NCBI RefSeq assembly: GCF_007856155.1
Contig: NZ_CP042266.1
Location: 4,960,001-5,024,000 of the forward strand
Source of the DNA: Streptomyces qinzhouensis
GTDB lineage: Bacteria > Actinomycetota > Actinomycetes > Streptomycetales > Streptomycetaceae
DNA: 64,000 nt
Direction: 5' to 3'
The notes below the pieces were generated by a model, which was given only the letters and a program-made list of their open reading frames with translations, searched no databases and was not told the DNA's origin. Every line of letters starts with the position of its first letter. The stretch's first letter is position 1. Made by a program: the position numbers and the translations under genes. Shown here piece after piece: positions 35,355 to 44,943 of this stretch.

Positions 35355-35657
35355 GGCGGACCCCCTCCGTACGTTCCGATCGTGTGGCGTCCGGGCCCGC
35401 GGCCGACTCCCCGCCGTGCCGGGGCCGCGTCCGGGCGCCGTTGCCACCACGCGAGGGAACCGGGAATCCGCTCCGGGCCCGAACCTCGGCCGCCCCGGCG
35501 AAACCCCGCCCGGCACGGCCTGAGTGCTGCCCTACCCGCTTATGCCATGCTCACGCCTGAAATCCGGCTCCATCGCCCCCGCACGCCCCTCCGCCGCCGC
35601 GCACGGGAGCCCGCCGCGCACGGAGCTCTGCCGCCCCGGCGCCTCGGCGGGCGGTCC
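35355..35657. other. Intergenic region, nothing recognised
   Basis: Promoter region of the STAND gene and 3' flank of the FG-GAP gene. No gene, repeat or strong hairpin seen. Confidence 0.4.
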
Positions 35658-37787
35658 TCAGCCGATGCCGGTGAAGGTGTGCCAACCCGAGCCGATCTTC
35701 ACGCCCGAGCCGATGTTTCCGGCGCCGTTGCCCGCGTAGCGGTAGAGGGCGCCGGTGGTGGTGCGGCCGAGGACGTCGTCCTTACCGTCTCCGGTGAGGT
35801 CGCCGATGCCGACGAAGTCGGCCATGCCGCCCCAGCCGGAGCCGATCTTCGTGCCGGAGGAGATGGTGCCCTTGCCGGTGCCGTAGTAGCGGTAGAGGTC
35901 GCCCTTGGCCGTACGGGCGATGAGGTCGGCGCGCCGGTCGCCGTTGAGGTCGCCCGCGCCGACGATCTTCAGTCCCTTCCAGCCGGTGCCGATCCGGCCG
36001 GTGCGGGTCAGCTTCCCCGCCTTCGTACCGGCGAACAGGTACAGGTCACCGGTCGCGGTCTGCCGGGCCACCAGGTCCGGCAGACCGTCGGCGTTGAAGT
36101 CACCGGAGTATGTGAGGCCGTCGAACCCCTTCCAGCCGCTGCCGATCCGCCAGTGCGGCGACTTGGCCGTGACCGGGGTGCCGCGCGGGGGCTGGTGGCG
36201 CCAGAGCTCACCGGCCGCGTCGACGACCAGAGTGTCGTTGGCGCGGTCCCCGTTGAGGTCGCCGAACGGAATCAGGGTCGAAGTGGCCGGCCAGGCACCG
36301 CCGTCGACCGGGTCGCGGAGCGTGCCGGAGGTGTTGCCCTCGTACACGACGAGCGAACCGCCGGGCCTGCGCGCGTACAGGTCGGGCATCCCGTCGTCGC
36401 CGACCATGTCGCGGCGCTCGGCCGTCGTCGTGCTGGGCCTGGGATTGCCGGTGGTGGCGGTCCACACCTGGTTGACCCCGGTCTCGTACAGTGTCCCGCC
36501 GATCTCCTGGGTCCACAGGCCCACGCCGCGGCCGTTCGTCAGCGCGCCGACCGTGCCCCCGTCGCGGATGTCGCCCCGGCCGACGAGTACGGGCTTGCCC
36601 CAGACGCCGTCGGAGCGGGTCACGGCCCAGAGCTCGTCCGGCTCCGAGAGCCTCACCACGGAGCCCATCGCCACGAAGGTGCCGTCCCGCCCGACGCTCG
36701 GCGTCCAGAAGTCCGCCGACCCGATGTCTCCCAGCGGCCGGGGCTGCGACCAGATGCCGTTCAGCGCACGGGTGGAGGTCAGGGCCCGGGGGTAGTCGGG
36801 CCATACGACGGTGACCCGCCCGTCGGGCTCGAGCAGCAGGGACGTGGCCTTCCACCCCTCGGAGCCGGAGGGTGCCTGTTCGGTCGTGCCCCACGACGCG
36901 CTTCCGGCGGGCCGGTACTTGTACTTCTGTTCGAGGGAATCGTTCCAGCTGAGGAGGGTGGCGCCGCTCGGGGACGTCTGGACGGACACATCGGTCGGGA
37001 CCCACTTGCCGGTGTCGACCTCCAGCGATTCGCTCCAGGCGTCCGTGCCCGCCGCGCGGGTCGACACCCGCAACGACCCCCGGTCCCCGAGCCGGTCCTG
37101 CCAGGCGAGGGTCACCGCACCGTCGGCGGCTATGGCCGCCCGCAGCTCGTAGGTAGTGCCGGTAGTGACACGGGACGGCTTCGACCAGGTGCCTCCGAGC
37201 GCCGGGAGCTCCGCGGTGAAGACGCCTTTCTCCTCGTCAGCGGGCAGTCCGTACCAGGCGGCGGTGAAGCCGCCGTCCGGCCGGGCCAGCAGGACGAGAT
37301 CCCGCCCGAGGGCGACACCGGGTACGGAAACCGGCTGCGACCACTCCGCCGCACCGGGAAGGAGGGACGACAGCAGATGGTTGTCCCAGCCCTGAGCCAG
37401 CCGGTGCCAGGTGACGACGACCGCCCCGTCCCGGCCGGACGCGACCGACAGGTCGCTCACCATCTCCTGGTCACCGGCGATACGCACCGGCTTGCTCCAC
37501 GCACTCGCGCTCGCGGTCCGGACGGCGCTCCAGACCTCCTGGCCCCTGCCGAACTTGCCCCGGGTCCACACCGCGACGGCCGTGCCGTTCGGGGTGATCA
37601 CGACCTTGTCGGCCGCGGAGGCGTCGACTCCGGTGAGCGGCTGCGGCTTGTCCCAGGCGCGGTCGGCCGCGGCGGCGGGCGAGGCCAGGACGACCTCGGT
37701 CGCCAGGCCCGTGCCGACGGCCCCCAGGGTCAGCGTGAGCGCCGGCAGCAGAGCCGCGCCGATGACAGCCTTCTTGGGCGTACGCAA
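35658..37787 (-). CDS. Secreted FG-GAP/VCBS beta-propeller protein
   Basis: 709 aa. Signal peptide about 1-42 (ends SPAAAA). Residues 50-440 contain Trp-containing sheet repeats (WSKPVRI, TWSKPSRV, WSQPRPLG), and 470-709 about five FG-GAP-type repeats with Ca-binding loops: GDLNGDRANDTL, GDFNADGLPDLV, GDLNGDRRADLI, GDLTGDGKDDVL, alternating with IGSGWKG. The start is TTG 37787 after GGGGGGATCACC. Such propellers are common in exported streptomycete proteins and usually bind partners or carbohydrates; no catalytic motif is seen. AT-rich sequence upstream is a likely promoter. Confidence 0.85.
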   Translation of the reverse strand: MRTPKKAVIGAALLPALTLTLGAVGTGLATEVVLASPAAAADRAWDKPQPLTGVDASAADKVVITPNGTAVAVWTRGKFGRGQEVWSAVRTASASAWSKPVRIAGDQEMVSDLSVASGRDGAVVVTWHRLAQGWDNHLLSSLLPGAAEWSQPVSVPGVALGRDLVLLARPDGGFTAAWYGLPADEEKGVFTAELPALGGTWSKPSRVTTGTTYELRAAIAADGAVTLAWQDRLGDRGSLRVSTRAAGTDAWSESLEVDTGKWVPTDVSVQTSPSGATLLSWNDSLEQKYKYRPAGSASWGTTEQAPSGSEGWKATSLLLEPDGRVTVVWPDYPRALTSTRALNGIWSQPRPLGDIGSADFWTPSVGRDGTFVAMGSVVRLSEPDELWAVTRSDGVWGKPVLVGRGDIRDGGTVGALTNGRGVGLWTQEIGGTLYETGVNQVWTATTGNPRPSTTTAERRDMVGDDGMPDLYARRPGGSLVVYEGNTSGTLRDPVDGGAWPATSTLIPFGDLNGDRANDTLVVDAAGELWRHQPPRGTPVTAKSPHWRIGSGWKGFDGLTYSGDFNADGLPDLVARQTATGDLYLFAGTKAGKLTRTGRIGTGWKGLKIVGAGDLNGDRRADLIARTAKGDLYRYYGTGKGTISSGTKIGSGWGGMADFVGIGDLTGDGKDDVLGRTTTGALYRYAGNGAGNIGSGVKIGSGWHTFTGIG

Positions 37788-38035
37788 GGTGATCCCCCCA
37801 GTTCGACGAGCACGGTACGCGGGGCGCCGACGGGCCGTTGCCCGCCGTCCCACGACGTGCCGACGCCGCTGTCCCCCGACCGCATCCCCGTATATACCTA
37901 TGCAAAGGCGGCCAGCCTAACAAACGCTTTCCGCAGGTCAGCAGGTGCTTACCGGTTCCTCCACCGCGCAGTTCCAGCGGACTCCGCCGGCCTGTGCCGG
38001 CTGTCGGTGAGGCTGCCTACGGCGGATGCCGGCCG

Positions 38036-38602
38036 TCAGACGAGTCCCAGGTCCACAGCGACGGGGAAGGGGGCGGCGGCCTTGATCACGCCGGTGAACA
38101 TCTCGCCGTCCCGGTAGGTCTTGGTGGCGGGATCGAGTACGTAGGTGTAGATGATCGGGACACCGGTGGCGGCCTGTTCGATCCGCCAGTAGAAGGGGAT
38201 GCCGGCCTTGGCGTACTGGTCCACCTTCACGATCCGGTCGGTGGTCTCCGAGCCGGGCGACACGACCTCGACGACCAGGAGCAGGTGTTCGGGGCGGGTG
38301 GGTGCGAGGTCGATGGTGTCCGCCCGGTAGACGGCGACGTCCGGGCGGCGGTTGGTGAGGGGAACATCCTGCAGGCGGACATCGAAGTCCGTGTCGGCGT
38401 TCCAGTCCGGGCCTGCCGCGGCGTCCAGGGCATTGGCCAGGATCCGGGCCGGTCGATTGTGCCGCTTGGAGGCGCTCGGGCTCACGACGACCATCCCGTC
38501 CACGATCTCGATCCCGGCACACTGCTCCTCGGACCAGGAGTCGTACTGCTCCGCGCTGATCTGCGTATGCATCCAGGCGGGCGCCACCATCTCGGCGGTC
38601 AT
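38036..38602 (-). CDS. Uma2 family (DUF820) PD-(D/E)XK-fold protein
   Basis: 188 aa. N-terminal helix pair with EQYDSWSEEQCAGIEIVDGMVVVSPSAS, then the nuclease core RRPDVAVYRAD and LLLVVEVVSPGSETTDRIVKVDQYAKAGIPFYWRIE, giving the Asp, Glu-x-Val and Lys positions of the restriction-endonuclease fold. Uma2 proteins are abundant in Streptomyces and cyanobacteria and their biological role is unclear. ATG 38602 has GGAGGAGG. It neighbours a toxin-antitoxin pair and a second Uma2 gene, marking an accessory region. Confidence 0.88.
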   Translation of the reverse strand: MTAEMVAPAWMHTQISAEQYDSWSEEQCAGIEIVDGMVVVSPSASKRHNRPARILANALDAAAGPDWNADTDFDVRLQDVPLTNRRPDVAVYRADTIDLAPTRPEHLLLVVEVVSPGSETTDRIVKVDQYAKAGIPFYWRIEQAATGVPIIYTYVLDPATKTYRDGEMFTGVIKAAAPFPVAVDLGLV

Positions 38603-38757
38603 GATGTACCTCCTCCGAGGAGCCCCGACGGGTCCGGCACTGCTGGGCTCAGCCTACTGTTCCGGGCTATCGGTACGCCCGATGCCGAAGAGCGATCAGA
38701 GACATACGTGCGGACCGGCAGCGCGCGGCGGCTCGCGAACCCGGTAGTCGGCGGTGC

Positions 38758-39165
38758 TCATACCTCTCTGATGATGACGCGGCTCCCGCAGAGCTTCGAC
38801 CAGTCGCCGCGATCGGAGGTCAGGACGATCACGGGGGCCGGTGCGCGGAGCGCGAGCGCGGCGACCAGGGCGTCGATCGCGTACTTGTGTCCGTGCAGCC
38901 CGCCTGCGTCCCGAAGCAGCGTCACCGCGGTCAGGGAGTCCTCCTGGCTGACCGGTTCCACCCGCAGCCGGGAGAGCACCCACTTCAAGCGCGCAAGATC
39001 GGTCTTCCCCTGTACGGCTTCGACAATGGTCAGCGCGGACACGAGGACGGGAACCCCGGCCTGCCGGGATGCCTCGATGCGAGCTGCCATCCTCCGGTCA
39101 TTGCGCAAGAGCAGGGAGAGCGCTTCGGAGTCGAGCACCAGGGAGCGGGCGGGGTGCTCCTTCAC
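38758..39165 (-). CDS. PIN-domain toxin (VapC-like)
   Basis: 135 aa. Predicted RNase of the PIN fold. Acidic active-site residues are visible at LVLDSEALSLLL (Asp), SALTIVEAVQG (Glu), KYAIDALVAALA (Asp) and VIVLTSDRGDW (Asp). GTG 39165 overlaps the antitoxin stop (GTGA), the usual coupling. Such toxins cut tRNA or rRNA when the antitoxin is lost. The target is unknown. Confidence 0.85.
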   Translation of the reverse strand: MKEHPARSLVLDSEALSLLLRNDRRMAARIEASRQAGVPVLVSALTIVEAVQGKTDLARLKWVLSRLRVEPVSQEDSLTAVTLLRDAGGLHGHKYAIDALVAALALRAPAPVIVLTSDRGDWSKLCGSRVIIREV

Positions 39166-39434
39166 GCGGCGTTCCGTCCGGCATCCTGAGAGCCTTCTTC
39201 CCCGAACAGCTCGCGGCGAGCGGCTTCGATCTCCTGCTCGGTGAGCGCGCCGTGTTCCTCTTCGTGCGAGGCGACGATCTCGGCGAGCCCGTCCATGGCG
39301 AGCTGGTGCCGAACCGCCTCGGCGATGTAACCGGACACTCCGCGGCGTCCGGTCCGAGCGCGGAGCTCGCTGATCAGGTCTGCCGGCATGGACACGGAGA
39401 TGTTCTCGGTCGTCCCGGCCCGGGGCTGTTTCAT
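39162..39434 (-). CDS. Ribbon-helix-helix antitoxin (VapB/CopG-like)
   Basis: 90 aa from ATG 39434. The N-terminus [20 protein letters not shown] with [14 protein letters not shown] is a ribbon-helix-helix DNA-binding domain; the acidic C-terminus ([21 protein letters not shown]) would wrap the toxin. The -10 box TACAGT (39446-39441) lies 6 nt before the ATG, so the operon is probably leaderless. It likely represses its own promoter. Confidence 0.82.
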   Translation of the reverse strand: MKQPRAGTTENISVSMPADLISELRARTGRRGVSGYIAEAVRHQLAMDGLAEIVASHEEEHGALTEQEIEAARRELFGEEGSQDAGRNAA

Positions 39435-39440
39435 ACCGCC

Positions 39441-39463
39441 ACTGTACGACAAAGTTTATTACA
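39441..39463 (-). promoter_or_regulatory. Leaderless promoter of the toxin-antitoxin operon
   Basis: TACAGT at 39446-39441 is a good -10; TGTA/TACA half-sites flank the AT-rich ATAAACTTTG core and may be an antitoxin operator. Confidence 0.45.
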
Positions 39464-39513
39464 GCACCGGAGGGATCGGCCATACCGTGCCGTAGGAGCG
39501 TCCTCTCACCCCT

Positions 39514-39693
39514 GTGCGCAAGGATGGGGGCCATGCCGAACCGCCTCGCGAACGAGACCTCGCCCTACCTGCTGCAGCACGCCGACAACCCCGTCGCCTG
39601 GTGGCCGTGGGCCCCGGAGGCGTTCGAGGAGGCCCGGCGGCGGGACGTCCCCGTCCTGCTCAGCGTCGGCTACTCCAGTTGTCACTGGTGCCA
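39514..39693 (+). repeat. Left copy of a 180-bp direct repeat bounding the 2.7-kb islet
   Basis: Matches 42366-42544 with two substitutions (39598-region C/A giving Ala for Asp, and one silent C/T) and one indel just before the ATG. It carries the first 53 codons of the DUF255 gene. Upstream of 39514 the two copies remain related but diverged (both have GTGCCGTAGG about 28 nt earlier). Confidence 0.88.
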
Positions 39694-39697
39694 GTAG
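39533..39697 (+). pseudogene. Duplicated 5' fragment of the DUF255 gene
   Basis: 54 codons beginning [20 protein letters not shown], identical to the start of the complete gene at 42384 except Ala for Asp at one position, and ending SSCHWCQ-stop where the full gene reads SSCHWCH. The break is inside the thioredoxin-like CxxC region. It was left behind when the islet inserted. Confidence 0.88.
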
Positions 39698-39704
39698 ATG
39701 TGCA

Positions 39705-39728
39705 CAACCAGGTAGTTTTGACCTGGGA
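39705..39728. other. Short inverted repeat at the islet's left end
   Basis: CCAGGT-AGTTTTG-ACCTGG (about 39708-39726) lies 12 nt inside the left repeat boundary. It could be a small terminator or a recombination site. Confidence 0.35.
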
Positions 39729-39900
39729 TGTTTCCGGAGAGCACTGACGCGGATGCGCATGGTGTACGGCTGGGGCAAGGCATCAACGCTTGGACCGAGG
39801 ATCAGCGCACCCCCGCTGCTTTTGCTGAGTCGGCACTCGCGCAGTGGCCCGTGCGGGACCGTGGCCCCATATCCTGAGATGCGACAGGAAGGAGCCGTTG

Positions 39901-40446
39901 ATGAGCGTCGACGCGGTCATGCACACCGAGTTCCCCGCCGGGTACGTGGTCTTCTTCGGTACCGACCGGAAGGTGATCATGACTCCGCAGAGCTTTGAGC
40001 ACTCCAGCACGATCAAGTCGATGCAGATCGACTCGCTCTCGCTCGGCCGACATGCGAAGACTGCCTCTGACGTGTACCTGGACTTCCCGGCCGACGAGAA
40101 CTCGGCCCCGGACTTCGCGATCCTGCGGGAGGACGCGCAGCGGCAGGGCAAGCGCTACGGCTTCGAGGACGTGCTGTTGATCGCCGAGGTGGTGTCGGTT
40201 TCTTCCGCGCGCAAGGACTACGACGACTGCACCGCGAAGTACGGCCGCTACGGCATCCCGGTCTACGTGGTGGTCGACCCATACGCCGCTGAGGTCGTCG
40301 TCCACACCCAGCCCACCGGCTCCGGCTACATCGCCGCCCATACGCACAAGTACGGCTCGGGCAAGCTGCCCATCGAGCTGGCCGACGGGCGGATCTACAC
40401 CCTCGACCTGGACGAGCTGCCCCGGCCTGAGACGGACGCCCGCTGA
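39901..40446 (+). CDS. Uma2 family protein in the islet
   Basis: 181 aa. The N-terminal part (EFPAGYVVFFGTDRKVIMTPQS) and nuclease-fold core SDVYLDFPADENSAPDFAILRED, LLIAEVVSVSSARKDYDDCTAKYGRYGIPVYVVVDPY are those of the streptomycete Uma2 group; Asp, Glu and Lys positions of PD-(D/E)XK are retained. ATG 39901 has GGAAGGAG 8-10 nt upstream. It is only distantly similar to the Uma2 gene at 38036. Divergent in direction from, and not operonic with, the RAMA-CBS-HEPN gene. Confidence 0.85.
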   Translation: MSVDAVMHTEFPAGYVVFFGTDRKVIMTPQSFEHSSTIKSMQIDSLSLGRHAKTASDVYLDFPADENSAPDFAILREDAQRQGKRYGFEDVLLIAEVVSVSSARKDYDDCTAKYGRYGIPVYVVVDPYAAEVVVHTQPTGSGYIAAHTHKYGSGKLPIELADGRIYTLDLDELPRPETDAR

Positions 40447-40711
40447 CCGGATAGCGGAGCCCGGCACGTGCCTCGGCGCATCGAAGGCGTCGTGGCAGAC
40501 CTCCCAGCAGACCACCGTGCTGCCGGCCGTGACACGGGTCGTGGACTGCCTGTGTGCACGGTAGACGCCGCAGTGACGCGGCTTCCACGAGCGGGGGTTC
40601 CGTGGCAGGCGGGAGCAGTTCACCGGGCAGCCGGTCGGTCCGGAGGCCCGGAGAGCGCCGGTCCTCGGCACGGCCGGTCCTCAGCGCCGCCGGGCCGTGG
40701 CTCGCCCGTAC

Positions 40712-42208
40712 TCAGCTTCCGTACTGACGCAGCAGGTCGACCATGTTGCGGATCAGCGGTATCGCCGCGTCGCCGGCCTTGTCCTTGTCGTTGAAGTGCA
40801 TCAGTTCGTTGCGGATCTCGCGGAGTCCGTTGAGGCGGGCCGCGAAGGACTTGCGGTCGAGCGGCCAGCCCAGCCGGTCCCACTGCTGCTGATTGCTCAG
40901 CACCGTCTGGTAGTCGCCGTACCCCAGTTGGTCGCAGGAGGTGAGCTTGCGTCGTCCGTCCGGGTCACAGAGAGCGATCACCTCTGCCAGATTCAGCTCC
41001 CGCGCGATGATCCGGCGCAGCTGCCGGTCGAGGTCGCCGATGAGGAGGAACGGCCTGGCCGTGGCACCGTATTCGGCGGCAACGTCGGCGACGGTGATGA
41101 TTCCAGCGACCTTGTTCGTCTGATCCTTGACCAGGAGGAACCCGAACTGTTCGAGCAAGGGCAGGACGTCGATCAGGTGGTCGGCATAGCTGACGGCGTG
41201 CGCTTTGACGACGGCCTTCGAGAAGGGGGCTTGGGGATCGGTGTGACGGGCAAGCGCGATGGATTCCCAGGTGACGGCCCCGCGGAGATTCCGCGGCCCA
41301 TCCAGCACCGGCAGTTGGGAGAACCCGTTGAGCTGCATTTTGGTGAACGCCTCTTCGAAGCTCGCCGAGGAGGTGAGCGACTCCACCCCCTTGAGTGCCG
41401 AGGGCAGGTTGCCCACGGTCTGCCGCTGGACCGGCTCGTCGTCCTCGTCCTCTTCCTCGTCCCCTTCGCCGTCGAGGACAGGCGGCGGTGCGCCGGTCAG
41501 TCGCAGCTCTGTGGGCAACGAGCCCACCAGTTCCTGCGTCGCTGCTTCTTGCGCGGTCTCCGGCTCCGGCTGGGTGGGCGCCCCCTGCTCTTCCTCGGTG
41601 TCCACGGTCGGCCCCGTCAGGGTTACCCGGTCGTCGAAACCCACGTCCGCGAAGTCGGGCAGGGTCGAGAGACCGTGGTTGGCCAGCTCGGCAGCGACCC
41701 GCGCACTGACCAGATAGCCGCGCCTGGCCGCTCCCCACCAGCCCAACAGGTCACGAACGGTGACGGTGACTGGAGTGCCCGCGTCGGCCTGCCTCCGAGC
41801 GTCCTTCAGCCGGTCGTGCCGACCAGCCGGGGCGTCCGCCGTCGAGTCGCCGGAGGACGGCTGCTCCGCGACCGTGTCCAGCAGGTTCTGGCGCAACTCG
41901 TCCAGCGGGGTGCCGTCGGCCAGTTCCCAGGCGGTCCACCCGTCGAAGGGTCCCCGTCCCGTTGCCGCGGCGGCAGCCTGGGAAGGGGTCCTGAACTGTC
42001 GCCCGTTGCTCAGTGCAATCCTGCCGTCCGCGGTCACCCGGGCGTGATGTTCATGCCCCGACCGCCTGCGCCGGAAGATGAGCGGAGAATCTGGTACCAG
42101 CAGTCCCGCGTCGATCAGGTCCGAGACCCGTACCCGTCGTCCCTCGAACAAGTAGGAGGCCCGCCCGGAAGAATCCTCCGTACCGTCGTTCACCGTGGAA
42201 TCCGTCAT
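40712..42208 (-). CDS. RAMA-CBS-HEPN fusion protein (candidate defence effector)
   Basis: 498 aa. Residues about 17-112 resemble the RAMA domain that accompanies restriction-modification and other DNA-modification-aware proteins (LFEGRRVRVSDLIDAGLL, FRRRRSGHEHHARVTADGRI). Residues 145-200 hold a helical domain with LLGWWGAARRGY. An acidic linker follows (EEEDEDDE). A CBS pair spans about 265-385, the nucleotide-sensing module. The C-terminus (386-498) is a Swt1-type HEPN-like domain with RNELMH at 466-471, the Rx4H RNase motif. ATG 42208 follows GGAGGGGGAG. Sense-a-signal, cut-RNA logic is inferred. Confidence 0.75.
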   Translation of the reverse strand: MTDSTVNDGTEDSSGRASYLFEGRRVRVSDLIDAGLLVPDSPLIFRRRRSGHEHHARVTADGRIALSNGRQFRTPSQAAAAATGRGPFDGWTAWELADGTPLDELRQNLLDTVAEQPSSGDSTADAPAGRHDRLKDARRQADAGTPVTVTVRDLLGWWGAARRGYLVSARVAAELANHGLSTLPDFADVGFDDRVTLTGPTVDTEEEQGAPTQPEPETAQEAATQELVGSLPTELRLTGAPPPVLDGEGDEEEDEDDEPVQRQTVGNLPSALKGVESLTSSASFEEAFTKMQLNGFSQLPVLDGPRNLRGAVTWESIALARHTDPQAPFSKAVVKAHAVSYADHLIDVLPLLEQFGFLLVKDQTNKVAGIITVADVAAEYGATARPFLLIGDLDRQLRRIIARELNLAEVIALCDPDGRRKLTSCDQLGYGDYQTVLSNQQQWDRLGWPLDRKSFAARLNGLREIRNELMHFNDKDKAGDAAIPLIRNMVDLLRQYGS

Positions 42209-42365
42209 TGATGTCTCCCCCTCCAGACCGTTCCCACCCCAGAAGGGTCCGATCATCACAGAGATCCTCCCGTGGCGCCGGGGAATGAGGGGGACGGCCT
42301 TCCGGGGCGGTCCCGGTCCTGCCCGGACCGGCTCGTCTGTGCCGTAGGCGGGTCCCGTCGCCCTC

Positions 42366-42544
42366 GTGCGCAAGGATGGGGCCATGCCGAACCGCCTCGC
42401 GAACGAGACCTCGCCCTACCTGCTGCAGCACGCCGACAACCCCGTCGACTGGTGGCCGTGGGCCCCGGAGGCGTTCGAGGAGGCCCGGCGGCGGGACGTT
42501 CCCGTCCTGCTCAGCGTCGGCTACTCCAGTTGTCACTGGTGCCA
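42366..42544 (+). repeat. Right copy of the islet-bounding direct repeat
   Basis: Intact 5' end of the DUF255 gene; pairs with 39514-39693. The islet plus one repeat is 2852 bp. Confidence 0.88.
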
Positions 42545-44405
42545 TGTCATGGCCCACGAGTCCTTCGAGGACGAGGCCACCGCCGCGTATCTCAACGAGC
42601 ACTTCGTTCCGGTGAAGGTCGACCGGGAGGAGCGGCCCGATGTGGACGCCGTCTATATGGAGGCGGTGCAGGCGGCGACCGGGCAGGGCGGGTGGCCGAT
42701 GACGGTCTTCCTGACCGCCGACGGGGAGCCGTTCTACTTCGGCACCTACTTCCCGCCCGAGCCGCGACACGGCATGGCGTCGTTCCGGCAGGTTCTGGAG
42801 GGTGTCACGGCCGCCTGGCGGGACCGGCGGGACGAGGTCGGGGAGGTGGCCGCGAAGATCACCCGTGATCTGGCGGCGCGGGCACCGGTGCACGGCGGGG
42901 AGGGGCTGCCCGGCGAGGACGAACTGGCGCAGGCCCTGCTCGGGCTGACCAGGGATTACGACGAGCGGTACGGCGGCTTCGCCGGCGCGCCCAAGTTCCC
43001 GCCGTCCATGGTGCTGGAGTTCCTGCTGCGGCACTACGCCAGGACGGGGGCCCGCGGCGCCCTCGACATGGCCGCCGGCACCTGTGAGGCGATGGCCAGG
43101 GGCGGGCTGTACGACCAGCTCGGCGGCGGTTTCGCGCGCTACTCCGTCGACCGCGAGTGGACCGTGCCCCACTTCGAGAAGATGCTGTACGACAACGCCC
43201 TGCTGTGCCGTGTCTACGCCCACCTCTGGCGGGCCGACGGCTCCCCGCTCGCCCGCCGGATCGCCCTGGAGACCGCCGACTTCCTCGTCCGCGAACTGCG
43301 CACCGCCGAGGGCGGTTTCGCCTCGGCGCTGGACGCCGACAGTCATGACCCGGCCGGGGAGCACGCCGAGGGCGCGTTCTACGTCTGGACGCCGGACCAG
43401 CTGACCGAGGCGCTCGGCGCGACGGACGGCCGCCGGGCCGCCGCGATCTACGGGGTCACCGACGAGGGCACCTTCGAGCGGGGCGCGTCCGTGCTGCGAC
43501 TGCCCGGCGAGGACGATCCGGCGCTGCGCGCCCGGCTGTTCGAGGTGCGGGAGCGGCGGCCCCGGCCCGAGCGGGACGACAAGGTCGTCGCCGCCTGGAA
43601 CGGGCTGGCGATCGCCGCGCTCGCCGAGACCGGTGCCTACTTCGACCGGCCGGATCTCGTGGAGCGGGCCACCGAGGCGGCCGATCTGCTGGTACGGGTG
43701 CATCTCGGCGACGGCGCCCGGCTGACCCGTACCTCCAAGGACGGTGTCGCGAGCGCCAACGCCGGGGTTCTCGAGGACTACGCGAATGTCGCCGAGGGCT
43801 TCATCGCGCTGGCGGGCGTCACCGGCGAGGGCGTCTGGCTGGACTTCGCGGGCGTACTGCTCGACCTGGTGATCGATCTGTTCGCCGGCGAGAACGGCAC
43901 TCTGTACGACACCGCGCACGACGCCGAGCGGCTGATCCGGCGGCCGCAGGACCCCACGGACAACGCCACCCCCGCCGGCTGGACCGCCGCCGCCGGGGCG
44001 CTGCTGTCGTACGCGGCGCACACCGGCTCCGAGCCCCATCGCACCGCCGCCGAACGGGCCCTGGGCGTGGTGAAGGCGCTCGGACCCCGGGTGCCGCGGT
44101 TCACCGGCTGGGGGCTCGCGGTGGCCGAGGCGCTGCTCGACGGCCCCCGTGAGATCGCGGTCGTCGGCCTCGACGGCGATCCGGCGGCCCGCGCCCTGCA
44201 CCGTACGGCCCTGATCGCGACGGCCCCCGGCGCGGTCGTCGCCGCCGGGGCGCCGGACGGCGACGAGTTCCCGCTGCTGAAGGACCGTCCGCTGGTGAAC
44301 GGCGAGGCGGCGGCGTACGTCTGCCGGGGCTTCACCTGCCGTACGCCCACCACGGATCCGGCGGAGCTCGCCGCGGAGTTGGCGGGGGCACCAGGGGCCG
44401 GATAG
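42384..44405 (+). CDS. DUF255 thioredoxin-domain protein (YyaL/SPATA20 family)
   Basis: 673 aa. An N-terminal thioredoxin-like domain with [12 protein letters not shown] at about 49-60, followed by a six-hairpin (alpha/alpha toroid) glycosidase-like domain containing [40 protein letters not shown] and [10 protein letters not shown]. Biochemical role is unclear although the family is widely conserved. ATG 42384 (AAGGATG upstream) is the same start as the duplicated fragment. The complete gene was re-created at the right end of the islet. Confidence 0.9.
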   Translation: MPNRLANETSPYLLQHADNPVDWWPWAPEAFEEARRRDVPVLLSVGYSSCHWCHVMAHESFEDEATAAYLNEHFVPVKVDREERPDVDAVYMEAVQAATGQGGWPMTVFLTADGEPFYFGTYFPPEPRHGMASFRQVLEGVTAAWRDRRDEVGEVAAKITRDLAARAPVHGGEGLPGEDELAQALLGLTRDYDERYGGFAGAPKFPPSMVLEFLLRHYARTGARGALDMAAGTCEAMARGGLYDQLGGGFARYSVDREWTVPHFEKMLYDNALLCRVYAHLWRADGSPLARRIALETADFLVRELRTAEGGFASALDADSHDPAGEHAEGAFYVWTPDQLTEALGATDGRRAAAIYGVTDEGTFERGASVLRLPGEDDPALRARLFEVRERRPRPERDDKVVAAWNGLAIAALAETGAYFDRPDLVERATEAADLLVRVHLGDGARLTRTSKDGVASANAGVLEDYANVAEGFIALAGVTGEGVWLDFAGVLLDLVIDLFAGENGTLYDTAHDAERLIRRPQDPTDNATPAGWTAAAGALLSYAAHTGSEPHRTAAERALGVVKALGPRVPRFTGWGLAVAEALLDGPREIAVVGLDGDPAARALHRTALIATAPGAVVAAGAPDGDEFPLLKDRPLVNGEAAAYVCRGFTCRTPTTDPAELAAELAGAPGAG

Positions 44406-44943
44406 CGCCCCCGGACGGTGTCCCGCCGCCTTGCCGTCGGCGCGCCCCGAGACCCGGCTGTGCGTGAGGGGTTCGTGAACACCTCATGGGCGCTCCGCAC
44501 GGCCGCTCCACGCCAGCAGAGGTGTCGTACCTCTGTTCGCATGGGGCCGTACCGCCGGTAACGGAGGGGTGACATCCTTCCCCACCCGTCCCACCCGTCA
44601 CAGTCGTTATCCATAACGCCCGTACGGGGCAGGCCCCTTACCGCACCCATGGTAAAAACGAGGCAGAGTTTTACAAAGGCATGACAGACCGGCGCCCCTA
44701 CAGCACTCTTGACCGGAGTGGACGCGGTGCGTTCGGAACGCGCCGGATGTCAGCAAAACGCCAGTGTTTCCAAATGGGCACCGGATTTTCACATTCCGCC
44801 ATTAGGGTCCACTCATCAACAACAAAGAGTAGCCGGGGGAGCACGCAGGGGAGTGCCGCTCCGCCCGGGAACCAGTGACGCGTTCGCCGGCAGGGGGGTC
44901 CTGACGCCGCGCGCGGGGGTTCCAAGTTCCAAGGGGGGACTTC
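44406..44943. other. Long 5' region of the polysaccharide operon
   Basis: About 540 bp without a supported gene. The middle (44600-44850) is unusually A/T-rich for this chromosome (TGGTAAAAACGAGGCAGAG, TTTCACATTCCGCCATTAGG), suggesting a complex promoter. The last 120 nt are rich in GGGG/CCCC blocks that could fold as a structured leader. No known riboswitch could be established. Confidence 0.45.

Noticed and set aside
44681..44878. Small plus-strand ORF in the 5' region of the polysaccharide operon
   Set aside because: No ribosome-binding site, poor third-position G/C bias and no family; the region is better read as promoter/leader.
44810..44943. Possible c-di-AMP (ydaO-type) riboswitch
   Set aside because: A few GGGAACCAG-like bits are present but the conserved ydaO core could not be assembled by eye.
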